From Actinomycetes bacterium (GTDB lineage Bacteria; Actinomycetota; Actinomycetes; Mycobacteriales; Micromonosporaceae): a stretch of 6,836 nucleotides of DNA. The DNA is taken from NCBI GenBank assembly GCA_023437285.1, contig JAEZGP010000071.1, positions 1 to 6,836 of the forward strand, written 5' to 3'. The position numbers and the translations under genes were made by a program. The notes under the pieces are model-generated. The model ran no database searches. It was given only the letters and a program-made list of their open reading frames with translations, and was not told where the DNA came from. Positions 1 to 4,921 of this stretch are shown here, in pieces. The number at the start of each line of letters is the position of its first letter. Position 1 is the first letter of the stretch.

Positions 1-248
1 TCGACGACCTCCACCACGAGGGACCGCGCGCTCTCGTCGCGGCTGATGGACACGTCGGCGCGGCCGGTGGCGTGCTGGATGGCGTTGGTGACGACCTCGT
101 TCACCGCGAGCGTCAACTCCTCCGCCCGCTGAAAACTCAGGCCCGCGTCGCGGCCTATGCCGCGGACAAGCCTGCGCAACGATTCCAGCTCCGCCACTGT
201 CACGTCCCTCCGTGTGACCACGGGTAGCGCGCCGCTGTCGGCGTTCAC
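1..248 (-). CDS. RsbW/SpoIIAB-type anti-sigma factor, serine kinase (3' end cut by window)
   Basis: The protein starts with GTG at 248 (VNADSGALPV...), seven bases after a perfect AAGGAGG on the minus strand; 82 full codons are visible. Residues about 43-60 read EELTLAVNEVVTNAIQHA, a GHKL-ATPase N box with Glu51 and Asn55, the residues that coordinate catalysis and Mg-ATP in RsbW and SpoIIAB. A beta-strand-like stretch ending VVEVV follows, and the window stops where the G1 box (DxGPG) should begin, so the G1 and G2 boxes cannot be judged. Family members bind a sigma factor and phosphorylate a STAS antagonist on serine. The STAS gene lies directly upstream on the same strand, 70 bases away, and is the natural partner. 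The sigma target is not visible. The protein could also be one of the many orphan HATPase_c_2 regulators of actinomycetes that have no dedicated sigma factor. Confidence 0.85.
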   Translation of the reverse strand, partial: MNADSGALPVVTRRDVTVAELESLRRLVRGIGRDAGLSFQRAEELTLAVNEVVTNAIQHATGRADVSISRDESARSLVVEVV

Positions 249-255
249 AGGTCGA

Positions 256-262
256 CCTCCTT
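256..262 (-). promoter_or_regulatory. Strong Shine-Dalgarno for the RsbW-like gene
   Basis: AAGGAGG on the minus strand, with a seven-base spacer to the GTG at 248. It fixes the GTG start and is the best ribosome binding site in the window. Translation of this gene therefore need not depend on coupling to the STAS gene upstream. Confidence 0.8.
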
Positions 263-277
263 GCTAGCTCGCTACCC

Positions 278-307
278 CCGGGTCCGCCCTGCGAATCTGG
301 TACCCGG
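278..307 (-). other. Inverted repeat between the STAS and RsbW-like genes
   Basis: CCGGGT (278-283) and ACCCGG (302-307) are six-base arms around an 18-base loop. They lie in the 70-base spacer between the two minus-strand genes and could form a weak mRNA stem before the RsbW-like ribosome binding site. No T-run follows, so it is not a canonical terminator. In such GC-rich DNA a six-base pairing may be chance. Confidence 0.25.
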
Positions 308-318
308 CTGACGGATCC

Positions 319-660
319 CTAACCCACTGCTTCGCGTGCTTCCGACACGGTTGGATAAACCATGATCGCTTCGGACATCCCAGTAAGATCAAGTACGGAT
401 CTGACGATGGGGGTCGGCTGCGCGATAGCGAGGGAGCCGCCCGTGTCGCCGACGCGGCGGAAGATGCGCACGATAGCGCCCAGACCGGCCGAGTCACAGA
501 ACGTGAGCTTTCCGAGGTCGAGCACCAACCGACCGTGACCGTCGGCCACCAGCGCCTCGGCCGCCTGGGTCAGCTGCGGCGCGGTGGTCATGTCCAACTC
601 GCCTTCGACGGCCAGCACGGACACAGGTTCCGCGTCGCCGACGGAAACCGCGAGCGCCAT
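319..660 (-). CDS. Anti-sigma factor antagonist (STAS domain, RsbV/SpoIIAA type)
   Basis: 113 residues from ATG at 660 (MALAVSVGDAEP...). This is the usual length of single-domain RsbV/SpoIIAA proteins. The STAS signature is clear: VEGELDMTTAPQL near residues 18-30, then LVLDLGKLTFCDSAGLGAI around 45-63, with Ser57 of the DSAGL motif as the expected phosphorylation site. In this family the unphosphorylated form binds the RsbW-like kinase and releases sigma; phosphorylation by the kinase inactivates it, and a PP2C phosphatase reactivates it. The gene precedes the RsbW-like gene and diverges from the stressosome operon, whose last gene encodes a SpoIIE-type phosphatase that could act on this protein (inference). 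An in-frame ATG at 705 adds 15 residues, but the STAS fold begins naturally at the 660 start, which has a purine-rich GAAGGGATAGG upstream. Confidence 0.92.
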   Translation of the reverse strand: MALAVSVGDAEPVSVLAVEGELDMTTAPQLTQAAEALVADGHGRLVLDLGKLTFCDSAGLGAIVRIFRRVGDTGGSLAIAQPTPIVRSVLDLTGMSEAIMVYPTVSEAREAVG

Positions 661-675
661 GACACCTATCCCTTC

Positions 676-689
676 GCCCCACGCGGGGC
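676..689 (-). other. Small hairpin in the 5' leader of the STAS gene
   Basis: GCCCC and GGGGC flank a four-base loop (ACGC on the plus strand). On the minus-strand mRNA this stem sits about 15 bases before the ATG at 660 and just upstream of its purine-rich ribosome binding site. It could modulate initiation or stabilise the transcript. It might also be a chance structure in GC-rich DNA. Confidence 0.3.
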
Positions 690-713
690 TCGTAACCGCC
701 AACATAGATGCCC

Positions 714-735
714 CGGGTTTCGCGATGCTAACCCG
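714..735. promoter_or_regulatory. Candidate operator: inverted repeat CGGGTT-N10-AACCCG
   Basis: Six-base perfect arms at 714-719 and 730-735, with centres 16 bases apart, lie in the middle of the divergent region. Arms spaced this way suit a dimeric regulator. Nothing in the window encodes an obvious DNA-binding protein, so the regulator, if any, is elsewhere. Confidence 0.25.
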
Positions 736-805
736 TCGGCCCGGTTCGGCGTGCTCACGCCGGTGGTACTGTCGATCCGCTTTGCGAAAACAACCCCGGT
801 TGCCC

Positions 806-810
806 GGAGG
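806..810 (+). promoter_or_regulatory. Shine-Dalgarno deciding the rsbR start
   Basis: GGAGG with a ten-base spacer to ATG 821. The reading frame is open back to an ATG at 584, which would run over the divergent STAS gene. This site and the protein homology place the true start at 821. Confidence 0.75.
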
Positions 811-820
811 AACTCCTTAT

Positions 821-1669
821 ATGAACGTCAGTGCTACCACCCATCTCATGCGTGTCCTGGACGAGCACCGCGACGAGATCGTCAAACAATGGACGGCCAC
901 CGTGGCCGCGTCGACGCGCGGCCGGCTCGGGGAGACCGAGCTGACGCGCCAACTGGGCGAGCTCTACCAGGGGTTGCAGGCGGCGGCGAGTGGGGGCGGC
1001 AAGCTGTCACTGGACGGGGAGGCCACCGCCGAGCTTCGCGGGTCGCTCACCGAACTCTCCCGCCAGCGCGCCCGGCGCGGCTTCACCTCAACCGAGACGG
1101 CGATCAGCGTCTTCGCGCTCAAGGAACCGCTGCGCGCGGCGTTGGGTGACACGACGAAGGGCGTCCAGACGTTCCTGGAGACCTCCCGGTTCCTCGACGA
1201 CATGGGGCTGTACACCTTCGAGGCGTACGCGCGCACGCGCGAGGAGCTGATCGCCGACCAGGCCGAGCAGCTTCTGGAACTCTCGACGCCAGTGATCAAG
1301 CTGTGGGAGGGCGTGGTCGCCATCCCCCTGGTCGGCACGCTCGACTCGGCCCGTGCCCAGGTGGTCATGGAGCGGCTGCTGCAGACGCTCGTCGACACCG
1401 GCTCGCCGTACGCGATCATTGACATTACGGGCGTCCCCGCCGTTGACACGCAGGTCGCCCAGCACATCCTGAAGACCGTGGTGGCCGCGCGCCTGATGGG
1501 CGCCGAATGCGTCATCTCCGGCATCCGCCCCCAGATCGCGCAGACGATCGTGGCGCTGGGCATCGAGTTCGGCGACATCGTGACGAAGGCGAGCCTGGCC
1601 GACGCGTTGCAGCACGCGCTGCGGGCCGGCGGATTCGAGATCACCCGGCGCCAGGTGCGGCGGTCCTGA
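821..1669 (+). CDS. rsbR: RsbR-type stressosome sensor/scaffold protein
   Basis: 282 residues. Residues about 5-145 form an all-helical N-terminal domain (LMRVLDEHRDEIVKQW...) resembling the RsbRD_N sensor type rather than the non-haem globin fold of Bacillus RsbRA. Residues about 158-270 are a STAS domain close to Bacillus RsbR: IIDITGVPAVDTQVAQHI and SGIRPQIAQTIVALGI. The two threonines phosphorylated by RsbT in Bacillus RsbRA (Thr171 and Thr205) correspond to Thr210 and Thr242 here, both conserved. RsbR and RsbS co-assemble into the stressosome, with the N-terminal domains projecting outward as sensors. The signal cannot be read from the sequence; no haem, flavin or metal motif stands out. 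The C-terminus ends in a basic tail (TRRQVRRS). The stop TGA overlaps the ATG of rsbS by one base, indicating translational coupling. Confidence 0.93.
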   Translation: MNVSATTHLMRVLDEHRDEIVKQWTATVAASTRGRLGETELTRQLGELYQGLQAAASGGGKLSLDGEATAELRGSLTELSRQRARRGFTSTETAISVFALKEPLRAALGDTTKGVQTFLETSRFLDDMGLYTFEAYARTREELIADQAEQLLELSTPVIKLWEGVVAIPLVGTLDSARAQVVMERLLQTLVDTGSPYAIIDITGVPAVDTQVAQHILKTVVAARLMGAECVISGIRPQIAQTIVALGIEFGDIVTKASLADALQHALRAGGFEITRRQVRRS

Positions 1670-2091
1670 TGGAGCAGATCCCCGTCCTGTCGCTGGGCGA
1701 CATCTTGCTGGTGTCCATTCAGGTCGACCTTGAGGACCAGCTCGCCCTGCGGCTGCAGGAGGACCTGTCCAACCGGATCGTCACGACCGGCGCGCACGGG
1801 GTCATCATCGACATCAGCGCGCTGGACATCGTCGACTCGTTCATCGGGCGGATGCTGTCGACGATCGCGTCGATCTCGCGGGTCCTCGACGCGGAGACGG
1901 TCGTGGTCGGCATGCGTCCCGCCGTGGCCATCACCCTCGTCGAGCTCGGCCTGTCGCTCAACGGCGTGCGTACGGCGCTGAACGTGGAGCACGGGCTGCG
2001 GCTGCTGCGCGACGCGCGTCCGACGCTGTTCGCGGTCGAGGAAGAGCAGCCCGCGGAGCCCGACGCCACGCCCGCCACCGTGCGGGACTGA
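1669..2091 (+). CDS. rsbS: RsbS stressosome scaffold, STAS-domain antagonist of RsbT
   Basis: 140 residues, starting at the ATG that shares its A with the rsbR stop codon. The STAS core is very close to Bacillus RsbS: PVLSLGDILLVSIQVDLEDQ at 5-24, VIIDISALDIVDSFIGRML at 45-63, and GMRPAVAITLVELGLSL at 81-97. Ser57 in IVDSFIG matches the RsbT phosphorylation site (Ser59 in Bacillus). In the family, unphosphorylated RsbS sequesters RsbT in the stressosome core and phosphorylation releases it. The protein is about 20 residues longer than Bacillus RsbS. The extra C-terminal tail is acidic and proline/alanine-rich (roughly residues 122-140) and probably disordered. It is encoded between rsbR and rsbT, the standard RST module order. 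Confidence 0.95.
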   Translation: MEQIPVLSLGDILLVSIQVDLEDQLALRLQEDLSNRIVTTGAHGVIIDISALDIVDSFIGRMLSTIASISRVLDAETVVVGMRPAVAITLVELGLSLNGVRTALNVEHGLRLLRDARPTLFAVEEEQPAEPDATPATVRD

Positions 2092-2092
2092 C

Positions 2093-2509
2093 ATGGTCGC
2101 CGTAACCGACGGTGAGCCGCAGGTCCTGCCCATCCTCGCCGACGAGGACGTGGTCCGGGCCCGCCAACTCGTCCGCACGCTGGCCGTGTCGGCGAAGCTG
2201 TCCCTGGTCGACCAGACGAAACTCGTGACGGCGGCCAGTGAACTTGCCCGCAACACGCTCGTCTACGGCAAGGGCGGGCATATGGAAGCCATGACCGTAC
2301 GCAATGAGCGGCACGCGGGCGTGCGCCTGTACTTCGCCGACGAGGGCCCCGGCATCGCTGACCTGGAACTCGCCATGACGGACGGGTACACGAGCGGGTC
2401 AGGCCTGGGCCTGGGCCTGTCGGGCACCCGCCGGCTGGTCGACGAGTTCGACATCGACACCGCCCCCAACGAGGGCACCCGGATCACCATCATCAAGTGG
2501 GCCCGATGA
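2093..2509 (+). CDS. rsbT: RsbT switch serine/threonine kinase
   Basis: 138 residues, starting one base after the rsbS stop. It is a single GHKL ATPase domain with every box intact: N box SELARNTLVYGKGG (Glu50, Asn54), G1 DEGPGI (83-88) and G2 GSGLGLGLSG (102-111), followed by GTRRLVDEFDI and the C-terminal strand. The RsbT family phosphorylates RsbS and RsbR on stress and, when released, activates a partner; in Bacillus that partner is the RsbU phosphatase. No classical RsbU with an RsbT-binding N-terminus is visible here, so the output partner is probably one of the downstream proteins. The stop TGA (2507-2509) overlaps the next ATG (2506) by four bases minus one, as ATGA. Length and motifs are normal for the family. 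Confidence 0.95.
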   Translation: MVAVTDGEPQVLPILADEDVVRARQLVRTLAVSAKLSLVDQTKLVTAASELARNTLVYGKGGHMEAMTVRNERHAGVRLYFADEGPGIADLELAMTDGYTSGSGLGLGLSGTRRLVDEFDIDTAPNEGTRITIIKWAR

Positions 2510-3513
2510 CCGTCCTGGTCGAGGACCTGGGCTGGTGGTCGGTCTCCGAGGACAGCACGGTCGGCGCCGTACGGCGGGCCGCGACGGCGTTGGGCACCGA
2601 ACTGGGCCTGCCCGCCGAGCGGGTCGGCGATCTGGGCATCGTCGCCACCGAGGTGACCAGCAACCTGCTCAAGCACGCCAACGACGGGGCCGTGCACCTG
2701 CGGGCGCTGCGCGACGCCGGCTCGGGGCGGCCGTCCGGGGTCGAACTGGTCGCGATCGACGCCGGACCCGGCATGTCCGACCTGGCCGCGTCGAGCCGCG
2801 ACGGGCACTCCACGGCCGGCACGCTCGGCATCGGCCTCGGCGCCATCAACCGGCAGGCGACCAGGCTGCACGTCTTCTCCGAGCCGGGGCGCGGCACGGT
2901 GCTCACCGCCTCGGTCTGGGGCGGCGAGCCGCCGCCCGAGCGGTGGGCGGCCGGCCTGACCCGGCCCATCGCGGGCGAGACCGTCAGCGGCGACGCGTAC
3001 GCGGTCCGCGAAGTGGACGAGCGTGGGCAGGCGTTCCTCAGCGACGGGCTGGGTCACGGGCCGCTCGCCTCCCGGGCGAGCCAGGCCGCCGCGGCCGCGT
3101 TCCGCGATGCCCCGGCCGGCCGTCCGGCCGCCGTACTGGAGTACGTGCACCGCGCGGTCGCGCACACCCGGGGCGCTGTCGGGGCGGTCATCGAGCTCGA
3201 CCGCGTGGCGGGCGTACTGTCGTGCGCTTCTGTTGGGAATATCGCGGGATGGATTGTCGGGCATCAGCGGCGGCGCGGCCTCGCGGCGCAGCCCGGGTTC
3301 CTCGGGGATCGGCAGCGACGGACCATCCGGGAATACACGGCTCCGGTGGACGCCGAGGACATCGTGGTCCTGCACACCGACGGGCTGACCGACCGCTGGA
3401 ACCTCGCGGACTATCCAGGCCTGCTCGCGCGGGACCCGTTGACGATCGCGGCCACGCTGCTGCGCGACGCGGGCCTGCGCCGCGACGACGCGGGCGTCCT
3501 GGTGGCCCGATGA
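2506..3513 (+). CDS. GHKL ATPase - RsbX-type PP2C phosphatase fusion
   Basis: 335 residues in two halves. Residues about 10-137 are an RsbW/RsbT-like GHKL ATPase with an intact N box (ATEVTSNLLKHA; Glu49, Asn53), G1 DAGPGM (85-90) and G2 GTLGIGLG (105-112). Residues about 155-335 are a compact SpoIIE/RsbX-class PP2C phosphatase: SGDAYAV (161-167), LSDGLGHGPLA (178-188), CASVGNI (240-246), HTDGLTDRW (290-298) and RRDDAGVLV (325-333), with acidic metal ligands near Asp163, Asp180, Asp292 and Asp327/328. In Bacillus, RsbX dephosphorylates RsbR and RsbS to reset the stressosome; that role is likely here. An attached, apparently active ATPase domain implies kinase and phosphatase activity in one chain, or nucleotide-gated phosphatase activity. 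The start at 2506 is chosen for its ATGA overlap with rsbT; a GTG at 2497 would add three residues. Confidence 0.85.
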   Translation: MTVLVEDLGWWSVSEDSTVGAVRRAATALGTELGLPAERVGDLGIVATEVTSNLLKHANDGAVHLRALRDAGSGRPSGVELVAIDAGPGMSDLAASSRDGHSTAGTLGIGLGAINRQATRLHVFSEPGRGTVLTASVWGGEPPPERWAAGLTRPIAGETVSGDAYAVREVDERGQAFLSDGLGHGPLASRASQAAAAAFRDAPAGRPAAVLEYVHRAVAHTRGAVGAVIELDRVAGVLSCASVGNIAGWIVGHQRRRGLAAQPGFLGDRQRRTIREYTAPVDAEDIVVLHTDGLTDRWNLADYPGLLARDPLTIAATLLRDAGLRRDDAGVLVAR

Positions 3514-3566
3514 GCCGAGCCCAGCTCAGGTGTCATTCGCGCAAGCGCCGGAGCGCCGTGGCATGA
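3510..3566 (+). CDS. 18-codon bridging open frame (possible coupling leader peptide)
   Basis: An ATG at 3510 overlaps the stop of the ATPase-PP2C gene as ATGA, and the frame ends in a TGA at 3564-3566 that overlaps the histidine kinase start (ATG 3563) as ATGA. The predicted peptide is MSRAQLRCHSRKRRSAVA, strongly basic, with no recognised domain. It exactly spans the only sizeable gap in the operon and contains the GGAG used by the kinase gene. Its third-position GC (14 of 18) is somewhat lower than in the neighbours. It may be a translational relay that keeps ribosomes moving to the kinase gene, or simple chance. No protein function is claimed. Confidence 0.35.
   Translation: MSRAQLRCHSRKRRSAVA
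3550..3553 (+). promoter_or_regulatory. Shine-Dalgarno of the histidine kinase gene
   Basis: GGAG, nine bases before ATG 3563. It supports that start over an in-frame GTG at 3530, which has only a weak purine run before it and would add 11 residues of non-conserved sequence. Confidence 0.6.
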
Positions 3567-4921
3567 CCGAGCTGCTCCGCACGACGATCCTGGTCGAACA
3601 CGACGTGTTCGCCGTGCGCCAGCACGGTCGGGAGGTGGCCGCCGCCGTCGGGTTGGAGGGGCAGGACCAGATCCGCGTCGCGACCGCGCTCAGCGAGGTG
3701 GGCCGGCAGCTGCTGGCCCGGCTGGGCGCGGTGACGGTGACGTTCGACACGGTGACCGAACCGGCTGACGCTCTCACGGTGACCGCGAGCGTGGCGGCGC
3801 CGACCGATCCCAAGGTCGTCGACCGGTTGCTCGCCGAGCTTGACGGCGCCCGCCGGCTCATGGAGGCGTGGAGGATCGAGGAGACGCCCGACCGGGTATC
3901 GGTGGTTATGAGCCGACGTCTGCCGACCACCGCAGCGGCGCTCACGCCCGGCCGGGTGGCCGAGCTGCGCGCCGAACTCGAACGGCTGCGGCCGGGTCCG
4001 CCGGTGGAGGAGTTCGTCCTCCAGAACCAGCAGCTGCTCGCCGCGCTGCAGGAGGTGCAGGCGCACCGCGACCAGTTGCTGCGCCTCAACGAGGAGCTGG
4101 AGGAGACCAACCGGGGCGTCATGGCGCTCTACAACGAGATCTCCGCCGAGCTGGAGGAGACCAACCGTGGTGTGGTCGCGCTCTACGCGGAGCTGGACGA
4201 CCGGTCGGCGAAGCTGCGCGACGCGAGCGAGGCGAAGACCCGCTTCCTGGCCAACGTGAGCCACGAGATGCGCGCGCCGGTCACGGCGATCCTCGGGCTG
4301 GTACGCCTGATCACCGACCCGGGGTCCGATCCGCTCACCGAGGAGCAGCGCACCCAGCTCGACCTGATCGGCCGCTCCGCCCACGACATGCTGCAACGCG
4401 TCAACGAGCTGCTCGACCTGGCCAAGGCCGAGTCGGGCCGGCTGGAGCCCGTACCCGTCGAGGTGGATCTTTCGGCCGTGTTCGGCGCCCTGCGCGGCAC
4501 CATGCGTTCGCTCGTCAGCCGCCCCGAGGTGGAGGTCGTCGTCGAGGAGCCGGTGGGCCTGCCCACGCTCGTGACCGACGAGGTGATGCTGACCCAGGTG
4601 CTGCGCAACCTGATGACCAACGGCATCAAGTTCACCCACCGCGGCGAGGTGCGCCTCGCCGCGCGCCACGACGGCGACGAGCGGCTGCACCTGGTGGTCA
4701 CCGACACGGGCATCGGCATTCCGGCCGACGAGCGTGAGCGCGTGTTCGAGGAGTTTTACCAGATCCGCGGCGGTGCCCAGCAGGGCGTCGTCGGCACCGG
4801 GTTGGGTCTGCCCTATGCCCGCAGCCTGGTCACCCTGCTCGGCGGGGAGCTCTCCCTCACCAGTACGGAGGGTGAGGGCAGTACGTTCACGGTCAGCCTC
4901 CCGTTGCGGACGCCGTCATGA
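3563..4921 (+). CDS. Soluble histidine kinase with N-terminal degenerate RsbT-like domain
   Basis: 452 residues with no membrane segment, so cytoplasmic. Residues 1-120 resemble the neighbouring RsbT: residues 9-50 align without gaps to RsbT 14-55 (16 of 42 identical), and GARRLMEAWRI (95-105) matches RsbT GTRRLVDEFDI. However, Gln49 replaces the ATP-binding Asn, and the G1 and G2 boxes are absent with about 11 residues lost between. Residues about 130-225 are helical/coiled coil with two copies of an ELEETNRGVxALY segment. HisKA follows, with His234 in NVSHEMRAPVTAI. The catalytic ATPase domain has N box LRNLMTNGIKFT (Asn353), G1 DTGIGI (381-386) and G2 GTGLGL (411-416), all intact. It should autophosphorylate on His234 and pass phosphate to the receiver of the next gene, whose ATG overlaps its stop as ATGA. 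Docking of the N-terminal domain to RsbR/RsbS is inference. Confidence 0.9.
   Translation: MTELLRTTILVEHDVFAVRQHGREVAAAVGLEGQDQIRVATALSEVGRQLLARLGAVTVTFDTVTEPADALTVTASVAAPTDPKVVDRLLAELDGARRLMEAWRIEETPDRVSVVMSRRLPTTAAALTPGRVAELRAELERLRPGPPVEEFVLQNQQLLAALQEVQAHRDQLLRLNEELEETNRGVMALYNEISAELEETNRGVVALYAELDDRSAKLRDASEAKTRFLANVSHEMRAPVTAILGLVRLITDPGSDPLTEEQRTQLDLIGRSAHDMLQRVNELLDLAKAESGRLEPVPVEVDLSAVFGALRGTMRSLVSRPEVEVVVEEPVGLPTLVTDEVMLTQVLRNLMTNGIKFTHRGEVRLAARHDGDERLHLVVTDTGIGIPADERERVFEEFYQIRGGAQQGVVGTGLGLPYARSLVTLLGGELSLTSTEGEGSTFTVSLPLRTPS
4094..4186 (+). repeat. Two-copy 54-base-period tandem repeat in the signalling helix of the kinase
   Basis: Residues 178-190 (ELEETNRGVMALY) and 196-208 (ELEETNRGVVALY) differ at one position and lie 18 residues apart (4094-4132 and 4148-4186). 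The DNA copies differ at several third positions, so the repeat is conserved at protein level rather than freshly duplicated. It sits just before the HisKA domain, in the helix that should carry the signal from the N-terminal domain. Confidence 0.85.

Larger units (their letters stand above)
661..820. promoter_or_regulatory. Divergent intergenic control region
   Basis: 160 bases separate the start of the leftward STAS gene (660) from the start of the rightward rsbR (821), so both operons must be promoted here. Rightward, TACTGT at 767-772 fits the actinobacterial TANNNT -10 pattern and would give a leader of about 40 bases, but the -35 is poor. Leftward, TATGTT (minus strand, about 709-704) is an equally weak -10 candidate. 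I see no convincing SigB-like promoter pair (GTTT, then GGGTA at the right spacing). Inverted repeats are present: CGGGTT/AACCCG (714-719 and 730-735), CAACC-CC-GGTTG (791-802), and GCCCC-ACGC-GGGGC (676-689). Calling this the control region follows from gene layout; the exact elements are uncertain. Confidence 0.5.

Noticed and set aside
278..307. Rho-independent terminator between the two minus-strand genes
   Set aside because: The stem arms are only six bases with an 18-base loop and no downstream T-run.
661..705. ATG at 705 as start of the STAS gene
   Set aside because: It adds 15 non-conserved residues; the STAS domain begins normally at ATG 660, and typical family length is about 110 residues.
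584..820. Upstream start extending rsbR to ATG 584
   Set aside because: The extra 79 residues would overlap the divergent STAS gene, are Ser/Pro/Thr/Arg-rich without homology to RsbR, and a GGAGG precedes ATG 821.
661..820. SigB/SigF-type promoter in the divergent region
   Set aside because: GTTTTC and GGGTTA elements can be found on the minus strand, but they are about 60 bases apart, far from the 14-16-base spacing required.
964..2256. Long open frame on the minus strand (430 codons) antisense to rsbR-rsbS-rsbT
   Set aside because: It is a shadow of high-GC coding on the plus strand: composition is Arg/Ser/Asp-rich, no domain is recognisable, and three well-recognised genes lie opposite.
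2263..3375. 370-codon minus-strand open frame opposite the ATPase-PP2C gene
   Set aside because: It has repetitive Arg/Pro/Gly composition with no motif and is antisense to a gene with intact GHKL and PP2C motifs.
3530..3562. GTG at 3530 as start of the histidine kinase
   Set aside because: Weak ribosome binding site and non-conserved residues; ATG 3563 has GGAG nine bases upstream and the RsbT-like similarity begins shortly after it.
3533..4690. 385-codon minus-strand open frame opposite the histidine kinase gene
   Set aside because: His/Arg/Leu-rich low-complexity shadow with no ribosome binding site or domain; the opposite strand has H, N, G1 and G2 boxes.
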